DNA from: SIG588 sp045533175
GTDB lineage: Bacteria > Bacillota > Clostridia > Oscillospirales > Acutalibacteraceae
Direction: 5' to 3'
Assembly (NCBI GenBank): GCA_045533175.1
Contig: JAZSHJ010000067.1
Location: 1 to 6,172, forward strand
DNA length: 6,172 nt
In this document: positions 1 through 5,872 of the stretch, piece by piece
How positions within the stretch are numbered: the stretch's first letter is position 1
Layout of the letters: each line of letters starts with the position of its first letter
Program-made: the position numbers and the translations under genes
The notes under the pieces: model-generated
What the model saw: the letters and a program-made list of their open reading frames with translations, nothing else
Database searches by the model: none
Told to the model about the DNA's origin: nothing

Positions 1-97
1 GATCACGCCGACCTTGTTCGCAGGGGCAAGCCCGCGTTTGGTTGCAAGCCCGCTGCGGGCGTACACCAATCCCACAAGCCCCGCAGGAATCGCCATG
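1..97. repeat. Artefactual first copy of a 97-nt direct repeat (library insert)
   Basis: This stretch is identical, base for base, to 182-278. The copies are separated only by the 84-nt adapter at 98-181. On the minus strand both encode the same central piece of dUTPase. Because this copy begins at base 1 and ends exactly where the adapter begins, the simplest reading is that it is one complete 97-bp library insert joined to itself through the adapter. It is not a genomic duplication. It should be trimmed, and the dut reading frame should not be extended into it. Confidence 0.93.
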
Positions 98-181
98 AAG
101 TCGGAGGCCAAGCGGTCTTAGGAAGACAAATTATTGTGCCATCTCCTTGGCCCACAGAACGACATGGCTACGATCCGACTT
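98..181. other. BGI/MGI (DNBSEQ) sequencing adapter with 10-nt index
   Basis: Positions 98-129 match the 32-nt MGI adapter arm that begins AAGTCGGAGGCC and ends GGAAGACAA. Positions 130-139 (ATTATTGTGC) sit where the 10-nt sample index lies. Positions 140-181 match the reverse complement of the second 42-nt arm, ending CTACGATCCGACTT, with two differences at 142 (T for A) and 152 (C for T). The three parts add up to exactly 84 nt, and both edges coincide with the edges of the flanking 97-nt repeats. The match is from memory of the published adapter. The mismatches would fit low-quality bases near read ends. This is synthetic DNA left in the assembly. Confidence 0.95.
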
Positions 182-278
182 GATCACGCCGACCTTGTTC
201 GCAGGGGCAAGCCCGCGTTTGGTTGCAAGCCCGCTGCGGGCGTACACCAATCCCACAAGCCCCGCAGGAATCGCCATG
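182..278. repeat. Second (genuine genomic) copy of the 97-nt direct repeat
   Basis: Identical to 1-97. This copy is continuous with the rest of dut on its right side (279-433), so it is the one that belongs to the chromosome. The left edge at 182 is the limit of real genomic sequence in the window. Confidence 0.93.
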
Positions 279-433
279 GCCACCCCTGTGGGGATCATGA
301 CCGTCCCCCCCGCTTCGATCGTCACGGGCGCTTCCAAACAGGCATACAAATCCGCCCCCGCCGCTTCGGCCGAACCGTACGTCGGGGCAACGGCTCCTTC
401 ACGCAACAAACGCATGGCCACATCCGTTGTCAT
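182..433 (-). CDS. dut: dUTP diphosphatase (dUTPase), N-terminal 84 residues, cut by contig edge
   Basis: The trimeric dUTPase hydrolyses dUTP to dUMP and pyrophosphate in the cytoplasm. This keeps uracil out of DNA and supplies dUMP for thymidylate synthesis. Visible are motif 1 (AGADLYA, residues 25-31), the PTGVAMAIP segment around residues 48-56 containing the usual motif-2 region, and the highly conserved RSGLATKRGL (66-75). The protein then reads APANKVGVI to residue 84, where motif 3 (GVIDxDYRGE in the family) should continue. Instead the frame enters the adapter and translates 16 unrelated residues (KSDRSHVVLWAKEMAQ) before a stop at 131-133. Family members are usually about 140-150 aa, so roughly the last 60 residues are missing. 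The start ATG at 431-433 follows purine-rich GAAAGGATGAGGA. The gene is divergent from ileS. The real gene is probably intact beyond the contig end. Confidence 0.92.
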
Positions 434-467
434 ATATCCTCATCCTTTCGGTTTCTTTCGTCTTTAC

Positions 468-497
468 AATATACCATTTTTCACGCTTTTATGTCAA
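468..497 (-). promoter_or_regulatory. Sigma-A promoter driving dut
   Basis: Read on the minus strand, a perfect -35 TTGACA (497-492) is followed by an 18-nt spacer and a -10 TATATT (473-468). The start codon of dut is 34 nt beyond the -10, leaving a short leader that contains the ribosome binding site (GAAAGG at 449-444, GAGGA at 441-437). The -35 is also the left arm of the near-palindrome described at 492-529. Confidence 0.8.
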
Positions 498-529
498 CAG
501 TTTATTCTGCGGGAATAATACTGTTGACA
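492..529. promoter_or_regulatory. Near-palindrome between divergent promoters (possible operator)
   Basis: The outer arms TGTCAACAG (492-500) and CTGTTGACA (521-529) are perfect inverted repeats. Inside them TTATTC (502-507) and GAATAA (513-518) form a second inverted pair. The two pairs share almost the same centre, offset by half a base. The outer arms contain the -35 boxes of both promoters, so six of the nine bases are explained by promoter consensus. The extra CAG/CTG and the inner pair are not. The element lies upstream of both expected transcript starts, so it would act as DNA, not RNA. It does not match an operator I recognise (not the Gram-positive LexA box GAACNNNNGTTC, not CIRCE). 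Confidence 0.45.
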
Positions 530-553
530 AGCCCGCAAATGATGTGGTATAGT
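524..553 (+). promoter_or_regulatory. Sigma-A promoter driving the T-box leader and ileS
   Basis: A perfect -35 TTGACA (524-529), an 18-nt spacer and a -10 TATAGT (548-553) place the transcript start near 560, about 260 nt before the ileS start codon. This gives the long leader expected for a T-box. It is back-to-back with the dut promoter, with 26 nt between the two -35 boxes. Confidence 0.82.
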
Positions 554-559
554 ACTTAT

Positions 560-806
560 ATATTTAAACGCGATGACGGAGATGAGTATCCGATCACACG
601 ATCCAAAGCGAGTCGGGGGCGGTGGAAGCCCGATGTGACGGTGACGGTGAAGATCCCTCCCGAGTGGCGCTCCGAACGGGTTTTCACCCCGGTAGGCGGC
701 GACGGTTTTCCCCGTTAGCGGAAGCGTGTATGTCAGTACACAGCAACAAGGTGGTATAACGGGAACAGCGCTCGTCCTTTTTGCGGATGGCGCTGTATTT
801 TATTTT
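560..806 (+). ncRNA. T-box riboswitch, isoleucine type, ileS leader
   Basis: The leader senses uncharged tRNA-Ile and, when it binds, lets transcription continue into ileS. Stem I shows GATGAGTA (581-588, the conserved internal-loop side) and the distal GGTGGAA loop (621-627), closed by TCGGG (613-617) with CCCGA (629-633). The proposed specifier is ATC (653-655) after GGTGAAG. An apical hairpin, ACGG/CCGT (702-705/712-715), fits stem III, and GTGTA/TACAC (726-730/737-741) forms another small hairpin. The T-box is AAGGTGGTATAACG (748-761); its TGGT (752-755) pairs with an ACCA tRNA end, as expected for the A73 discriminator of tRNA-Ile. The antiterminator pairs AAGG (748-751) with CCTT (776-779) and ACGGG (759-763) with CTCGT (771-775). 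They flank a 7-nt bulge, TGGTATA, where the family usually has TGGNACC. The transcript start is estimated, and the specifier rests on position and on the downstream gene. Confidence 0.9.
766..806 (+). terminator. Leader attenuator (intrinsic terminator) of the ileS T-box
   Basis: CAGCGC (766-771) pairs with GCGCTG (790-795), and after a one-base bulge CGTCC (773-777) pairs with GGATG (785-789, one G-U). The run TATTTTATTTT (796-806) completes an intrinsic terminator. Its 5' arm shares bases 771-777 with the 3' side of the antiterminator (771-779), so the two structures exclude each other. That is the switching arrangement of a transcriptional T-box. Confidence 0.9.
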
Positions 807-822
807 AACGGAGGTTTTTTGG

Positions 823-3800
823 ATGTACAACAAAGTACCGACCGACCTTAAATTTGTCGAACGCGAAAAGGCGATCGAACAATTCTGGAAGGAAAACCGC
901 ATTTTTGAAAAGAGTATTGAATCCCGTGCCAAGGGGGATCCGTACGTGTTTTACGACGGCCCTCCCACCGCCAACGGCAAACCGCACATCGGCCACGTGC
1001 TCACCCGCGTGATCAAGGATATGATCCCGCGTTACCGCACCATGAAGGGCTGTATGGTCCCCCGCAAAGCGGGTTGGGACACCCACGGCCTGCCGGTGGA
1101 ACTGGAAGTGGAAAAGCTGCTGGGACTCGACGGCAAAGAACAGATCGAAGAATACGGTTTGGAGCCCTTCATTCAAAAGTGTAAAGAAAGCGTCTGGAAA
1201 TACAAAGGCATGTGGGAGGATTTCTCCGGCACGGTCGGGTTCTGGGCGGGTATGGACGATCCGTACGTGACCTATCACGTCGATTTCATTGAATCCGAGT
1301 GGTGGGCGCTCAAGCAGATCTACGACAAAGGCCTGTTGTATAAGGGCTTCAAGATCGTGCCCTATTGCCCGCGTTGCGGCACTCCCCTTTCCTCTCACGA
1401 AGTGGCACAAGGATACAAAACGCTGAAAGAGCGTTCCGCCGTGGTGCGTTTCAAGGTGCGTGACGAAGATGCGTACATCCTCGCGTGGACTACCACACCG
1501 TGGACGCTGCCTTCCAACGTGGCGCTGTGCGTGCATCCCGAACACGAATACGTGAAACTGCAGGTGGAAAGCGGCACGGTCTATTACATGGCGGCCGCAT
1601 TGGCGGACACCGTGCTGAAAGAGTCGTACACCGTGCTGGAATCCTTCCCCGGCAAACAGCTCGAGTACAAAGAGTATGAGCCGCTGTTCGATTTTGTCAC
1701 CCCGAACAAAAAGTGCTGGTACGTCACCTGCGACAACTACGTTACGCTGACCGACGGTACGGGTGTGGTGCACATTGCACCCGCCTTTGGTGAAGACGAC
1801 GCCAACGTGGGACGTAACTACGACCTGCCGTTTGTGCAACTGGTGGACGGCAAGGGCGAAATGACCAAAGAAACCCCGTGGGCCGGCATCTTCTGCAAAG
1901 AGGCGGATCGCCCGATTCTGATTGATCTGGAAACCCGCGGTTTGTTGGTGGATGCCCCTGTGTTTGAGCACGAGTATCCTCATTGCTGGCGTTGCGGCAC
2001 CCCGTTGATCTATTACGCGCGCGACTCCTGGTTCATCAAGATGACCGCCGTGCGGGACGATCTTATCCGCAACAACAACACCATCAACTGGATTCCCGAA
2101 AGCATCGGCAAAGGCCGTTTCGGCGACTGGCTGGAAAACGTGCAGGATTGGGGCATCAGCCGCAACCGTTACTGGGGCACGCCCTTGAACATTTGGGAAT
2201 GCGAATGCGGACACCGCCACGCGATCGGCAGTATTGCGGAATTGCGGGAACTGTCCGACAACTGCCCCGAAAACATTGAACTGCACCGTCCCTTTATTGA
2301 CGCGGTTATTTTCTCTTGCCCGCATTGCGGCAAGGAGATGCACCGTGTGCCCGAAGTGATCGACTGCTGGTTCGATTCGGGCGCGATGCCGTTTGCACAA
2401 CATCATTATCCGTTTGAAAACAAAGAATTGTTTGAAGCGCAGTTCCCTGCCGACTTCATTTCCGAAGCGGTGGATCAAACCCGCGGTTGGTTCTATTCCT
2501 TGCACGCCATCTCCACCCTCATCTTCAACAAAGCACCCTACAAAAACGTCATCGTGCTTGGTCACGTGCAGGACGAAAACGGGCAGAAGATGTCGAAATC
2601 CAAGGGCAACGCGGTGGATCCCTTCGACGCGTTGGAGAAGTTCGGTGCGGACGCGATTCGTTGGTACTTCTATATCAACTCCGCCCCGTGGTTGCCCAAC
2701 CGCTTCCACGACAAAGCGGTAGTGGAAGGTCAGCGCAAGTTCATGGGCACGTTGTGGAACACCTATGCGTTCTTCGTGCTGTACGCGAATATCGACAACT
2801 TTGATGCCACTAAATACACGCTGGATGCCAAGAAGCTCGGCGTGATGGACCGCTGGCTGCTTTCCCGCCTGAACACCACGGTGGCGGCGGTGGACGACAA
2901 CCTCGCGAATTACCGCATCCCCGAAGCGGCACGCGCGCTGCAAGATTTCGTGGATGAAATGAGCAACTGGTACGTCCGCCGCGGCCGCGAGCGCTTCTGG
3001 GCGCCCGGTATGGAGCAGGATAAGATCGACGCGTACATGACCTTGTACACCGCGCTTGTCACCATCGCCAAGACGGCCGCCCCGATGATTCCCTTCATGA
3101 CCGAAGATATCTACCGCAACTTGGTTTGCTCGGTGGATGCGACCGCCCCCGAAAGCGTGCATCTGTGCGATTTCCCCGTGGCGGATACCGCGCTGATCGA
3201 CAAAACATTGGAAGCGGACATGGACGAAGTGCTGAAGGTCGTGGTGTTGGGACGTGCGGCGCGCAACGGTGCGAACCGCAAGAACCGTCAGCCGCTGGCG
3301 AAGATGTACGTGCAGGCGGATCACGAACCGAACGCAGAATGCGTGGGCATCATCCGTGACGAATTGAACCTCAAAGAGGTGGCGTTCACGAACGATACCG
3401 CGGGCTTTGTTTCCTATCGCTTCAAACCGCAGCTGAAAACGCTCGGCCCGAAGTACGGCAAACAGCTCGGTGCCATTCGCGAAGTGCTGGCCACGCTGGA
3501 CGGCGCGGCCGCCAAAGCGGAATTGGATGCCAAGGGCAACCTTACCCTCGCCATTGACGGCGCGGACATTCTGCTTGCTCCCGAAGATCTGCTCATCGAA
3601 ACCGAGCAGAAGGAAGGCTTCTTCACCCTCACCGAAAACGGTGTGACGGTGGCGTTGGACACCACCCTCACCGCTGAGTTGATCGCGGAAGGCCATGTGC
3701 GCGAACTGATCAGCAAACTGCAGACCATGCGCAAAGAAGCGGGCTTTGAAGTGACCGATCGCATCACCGTGACCGCGAAAGCAGACGGCGAGATGGCAGA

Positions 3801-3942
3801 TGTCATCGCCAATGCCGCGGACGAACTGTGCGCCGCGGTGCTCGCGGATTCGCTTGCTTCGGTCGCCCCTGCAGACGGCGCGTACACGAAGGAATGGGAT
3901 ATCAACGGCGAAGCCGTTACCCTCTCTGTCAAGCGCGTGTAA
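823..3942 (+). CDS. ileS: Isoleucyl-tRNA synthetase, long IleS2-like form (1039 aa)
   Basis: This cytoplasmic class Ia synthetase charges tRNA-Ile with isoleucine and edits misactivated valine. In order: HIGH at 55-58 in GPPTANGKPHIGH; a CPRC zinc pair at 182-185; the CP1 editing domain with TTTPWTLPSN (223-232) and DGTGVVHIAPAFGEDD (311-326); CWRC (388-391); CEC (460-462) and CPHC (499-502), likely a zinc knuckle; the catalytic-core segment WFDSGAMPFA; KMSKS at 589-593; then the anticodon-binding helical domain and a long C-terminal extension. The length, the internal cysteine pairs and the absence of the C-terminal zinc finger of short IleS1 enzymes (about 920-940 aa) point to the IleS2 group, like the Thermus enzyme. 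The chosen ATG lies 8 nt after ACGGAGG (808-814). An in-frame TTG at 781 lies inside the attenuator and is rejected. Expression should follow the T-box. Confidence 0.97.
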   Translation: MYNKVPTDLKFVEREKAIEQFWKENRIFEKSIESRAKGDPYVFYDGPPTANGKPHIGHVLTRVIKDMIPRYRTMKGCMVPRKAGWDTHGLPVELEVEKLLGLDGKEQIEEYGLEPFIQKCKESVWKYKGMWEDFSGTVGFWAGMDDPYVTYHVDFIESEWWALKQIYDKGLLYKGFKIVPYCPRCGTPLSSHEVAQGYKTLKERSAVVRFKVRDEDAYILAWTTTPWTLPSNVALCVHPEHEYVKLQVESGTVYYMAAALADTVLKESYTVLESFPGKQLEYKEYEPLFDFVTPNKKCWYVTCDNYVTLTDGTGVVHIAPAFGEDDANVGRNYDLPFVQLVDGKGEMTKETPWAGIFCKEADRPILIDLETRGLLVDAPVFEHEYPHCWRCGTPLIYYARDSWFIKMTAVRDDLIRNNNTINWIPESIGKGRFGDWLENVQDWGISRNRYWGTPLNIWECECGHRHAIGSIAELRELSDNCPENIELHRPFIDAVIFSCPHCGKEMHRVPEVIDCWFDSGAMPFAQHHYPFENKELFEAQFPADFISEAVDQTRGWFYSLHAISTLIFNKAPYKNVIVLGHVQDENGQKMSKSKGNAVDPFDALEKFGADAIRWYFYINSAPWLPNRFHDKAVVEGQRKFMGTLWNTYAFFVLYANIDNFDATKYTLDAKKLGVMDRWLLSRLNTTVAAVDDNLANYRIPEAARALQDFVDEMSNWYVRRGRERFWAPGMEQDKIDAYMTLYTALVTIAKTAAPMIPFMTEDIYRNLVCSVDATAPESVHLCDFPVADTALIDKTLEADMDEVLKVVVLGRAARNGANRKNRQPLAKMYVQADHEPNAECVGIIRDELNLKEVAFTNDTAGFVSYRFKPQLKTLGPKYGKQLGAIREVLATLDGAAAKAELDAKGNLTLAIDGADILLAPEDLLIETEQKEGFFTLTENGVTVALDTTLTAELIAEGHVRELISKLQTMRKEAGFEVTDRITVTAKADGEMADVIANAADELCAAVLADSLASVAPADGAYTKEWDINGEAVTLSVKRV

Positions 3943-3950
3943 TATGCAAC

Positions 3951-3989
3951 AAAAACGAGCCTTGACCGTAACGGTCAAGGCTCGTTTTT
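3951..3989. terminator. Bidirectional intrinsic terminator between convergent ileS and the glycosidase operon
   Basis: A perfect inverted repeat has 19-nt arms (3951-3969 and 3971-3989) centred on 3970. The GC-rich core GAGCCTTGACCG pairs with CGGTCAAGGCTC around a small TAA loop. It is flanked by AAAAA on the left and TTTTTT on the right, so each strand ends the hairpin in a U-run. It starts 8 nt after the ileS stop and ends 4 nt before the stop of the convergent gene, so it can serve both transcripts. Confidence 0.93.
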
Positions 3990-3993
3990 TGGT

Positions 3994-5868
3994 TTAATGC
4001 ACTTTTTGAATATCGCCGTTGTCGTAAAGGATGTACACATCCTCTCCGATGTAACCGCGTGCCCGTTCACCCGGCAGAGTGCAAAGCTCTGCCGAATCGG
4101 TGTAGGCCTCTAACATATCCATCGCCAAAGAAGCAATCAGCGGTTGCCGTTCTTGCTTGGGATCATACCCGAAGTCGTGCGGTGCCAGGCACATCACCGC
4201 CACACCACCCGACGGATACTCCCGCATGAACACGTTGCTCATGGCGGCGGTGGTGGTTCCGCTGTAATTGCTGCCCCAGAAATCGCACCCTGTAATCTCA
4301 ACCGTGTCGGGATGCAAACCGAACATACCGCGGTTGTGAACATACGGGTTCGTTTTGGCAACACGCGCGAAACGCTCGCTCCTCACGTGATAGTGTGCGC
4401 CGCCCATACCCGTTTCGCTGTCGGGCAAAATGCCGAATAATTCGTCGTATTCCTCCACCGCTTCCAGTTCGATATCCGCCGTGCGTCCGAGCGCCAACAC
4501 CTTGCCGCCGCCCTTCACGTATTCGCAAATCCTGTGCAACGTGTCGCGATCGGTGAATGCGGTGGGCGGGATAACAAGCAGTTTGTATTGCGACAGCGCG
4601 CCATCCGCGATCATCTGTTCGTTCACGGGCTTTACGGTGGTTAAGCGGCGCAACATGATTACAAAAGGATGAATCCCATCGGGAATGCCACCGCCGAACG
4701 AGCCGACCGCCCCCGGCCAGAAGAAGGCGGTGTCGCACACCGTCTTATCTTCGTGCAAAAGCGGCAGATACTGCATAAATCGCTCGCTGCGCTCGTCGTA
4801 TGCGCTCTCCCCCACCGGCATACCTTCGCGGAAAATATTGCCGTAATAATACATCATCTGACGGTTGCCGTACACCGCCGAGCCGAACATTCTGGCACAC
4901 ACCCCTTCGGCGGTGATGAACCCCGCGGGTTCCAACCCCAGATATGCGCCGTATTGCTCACACGCCGCGTGAGTGAGTGCTGTGAAAAAGTAATTATCAA
5001 AGAAGTTGCTGTTTTCATTGGTAAGGCGCAACCCCGCTTGATATTTCGCACACATTTTGGCCTGCGCCGCGAAGTCGGAGGCTTGTTCGGGTTCTTCCAC
5101 ACCGCCCGTGCACAAGTAGATCGGCGTGTCGGGGAATGCGGCGCGGCAGGTGGCCACCCAAAATTCCGCAAAATCCGTCATCGCATCTTTATACCACCGT
5201 GTTTGATCGTACCGCGCGGTGCGCGAAGGAGCTTTGTGCGGCAACACGGGCGAAACTTCCTCAAATCCGACGTAACGAGTGCGCCACGCGGCATTCAGCG
5301 CTTCAATTGTGCCGTATTTTTCCTGCATCACACGGCGAAAATCCGCCACAGCAAACGCATCGCCGCACCAGTAGCCCATGTGGGTGTGATAATCCCCGGG
5401 CCAGTTGCCCTGCACCGGCATGATTGCCTCGCCGTAATCGCCGCAAATGCCGGGTTGTATTGATTGGATAACCCCCCACGGTCGGTAATGCTCTGCAAAT
5501 GCGTGTACAATGCGGGTAATCTGGACGCGAAAGGCCGGGTTCCAAATGGATTCGATGGGCGTTTCCTTGTGATGTTCCAAACAAACGAGGCCTTTGTGAC
5601 GCGGATCGGAAAGCCACCATTCGGGGGCGGCGTATTTTGGACCGATCAACAAAAACGGTACCCATTGCAAACCTGCTTTCTGAATTTCTCGCACTTGCGA
5701 ATCAAAACGATCCCAATCAAACCCACCTTCGCCGTGCGGTTCAAAATCCTTCCAGAAGGTATACAACTGTACTGCCGTCGCACCGCTGTCCTTCACTTGG
5801 CGTAGAATATCCGCTGTATCGGGACGGCCGAACGGTACGTGTTGAATAACAATCTCCTTAATCGCCAT
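3994..5868 (-). CDS. GH42-like glycoside hydrolase (clan GH-A TIM barrel), substrate unknown
   Basis: This 624-aa protein has no signal peptide or membrane segment, so it probably acts in the cytoplasm on imported oligosaccharides. Residues about 1-360 read as a TIM barrel of the GH42/GH14-like type: VQLYTFWKDFEP (33-44), then FDWDRFDSQVREIQKAGL (50-67) and the WWLSDP region. A likely acid/base Glu147 lies in GICGDYGEA (140-148) and a candidate nucleophile Glu313 in LGLEPAG (310-316). Their spacing resembles the two catalytic glutamates of GH42 beta-galactosidases. Residues about 365-480 look like the Rossmann-like trimerisation domain of GH42 enzymes (KLLVIPPTAFTDRDTL, then VKGGGKVLALG). About 480-624 is a beta-rich tail. 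The ATG follows AAAGGAG (5882-5876) by 7 nt; this site lies in the last codons of the upstream paralogue. The barrel motifs diverge from textbook GH42, so a related unassigned family is possible. The coding call is firm; the substrate is unknown. Confidence 0.82.
   Translation of the reverse strand: MAIKEIVIQHVPFGRPDTADILRQVKDSGATAVQLYTFWKDFEPHGEGGFDWDRFDSQVREIQKAGLQWVPFLLIGPKYAAPEWWLSDPRHKGLVCLEHHKETPIESIWNPAFRVQITRIVHAFAEHYRPWGVIQSIQPGICGDYGEAIMPVQGNWPGDYHTHMGYWCGDAFAVADFRRVMQEKYGTIEALNAAWRTRYVGFEEVSPVLPHKAPSRTARYDQTRWYKDAMTDFAEFWVATCRAAFPDTPIYLCTGGVEEPEQASDFAAQAKMCAKYQAGLRLTNENSNFFDNYFFTALTHAACEQYGAYLGLEPAGFITAEGVCARMFGSAVYGNRQMMYYYGNIFREGMPVGESAYDERSERFMQYLPLLHEDKTVCDTAFFWPGAVGSFGGGIPDGIHPFVIMLRRLTTVKPVNEQMIADGALSQYKLLVIPPTAFTDRDTLHRICEYVKGGGKVLALGRTADIELEAVEEYDELFGILPDSETGMGGAHYHVRSERFARVAKTNPYVHNRGMFGLHPDTVEITGCDFWGSNYSGTTTAAMSNVFMREYPSGGVAVMCLAPHDFGYDPKQERQPLIASLAMDMLEAYTDSAELCTLPGERARGYIGEDVYILYDNGDIQKVH
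4203..4284. repeat. 82-nt near-identical block in the complete glycosidase gene (copy A)
   Basis: This block matches 6091-6172 with two differences (4207 and 4234), both synonymous in the minus-strand frame (Gly and Asn codons). It encodes about 27 identical residues, DFWGSNYSG to EYPSGG. The similarity drops sharply on the 3' side of the genes, where both residues and silent sites diverge. Confidence 0.9.
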
Positions 5869-5872
5869 TGGG

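Noticed and set aside
1..278. A 97-nt direct repeat within a gene, as a biological duplication or attachment-site-like structure
   Set aside because: The 84-nt spacer is a recognisable synthetic adapter and both repeat borders coincide with its ends. The repeat is a library artefact.
131..433. dut as a pseudogene or a natural C-terminal truncation
   Set aside because: The truncating sequence is adapter, not genomic change. All 84 genomic codons look normal and the promoter and ribosome binding site are intact.
134..718. A 194-codon plus-strand frame across adapter, dut and the T-box leader
   Set aside because: It is translated through synthetic adapter, antisense dut and a structured RNA leader. 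It has no ribosome binding site and no homology I recognise.
781..822. Upstream TTG start giving ileS 14 extra residues
   Set aside because: It lies inside the attenuator hairpin with no ribosome binding site before it. The ATG at 823 has ACGGAGG at good spacing and the protein begins like other IleRS.
684..932. An 82-codon minus-strand frame opposite the T-box and the start of ileS
   Set aside because: It overlaps the conserved riboswitch and the start of a certain gene, with no independent coding signal.
3414..3932. A 172-codon Ser/Ala-rich minus-strand frame at the 3' end of ileS
   Set aside because: It is a shadow of the ileS C-terminal extension. The composition is explained by the antisense codons and no promoter or ribosome binding site is apparent.
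805..3978. A 1057-codon open frame antisense to the whole of ileS
   Set aside because: Its codons are in exact register with the ileS codons, so stops could come only from TTA, CTA or TCA in ileS, codons that a GC-leaning gene avoids. The translation is low-complexity-like (rich in His, Arg, Val, Gly), has no recognisable domain, and starts inside the ileS terminator region.
4669..5463. A 264-codon plus-strand frame opposite the hydrolase gene
   Set aside because: It is antisense to a clearly conserved TIM-barrel protein. Its product is Arg/His-rich and has no recognisable domain.
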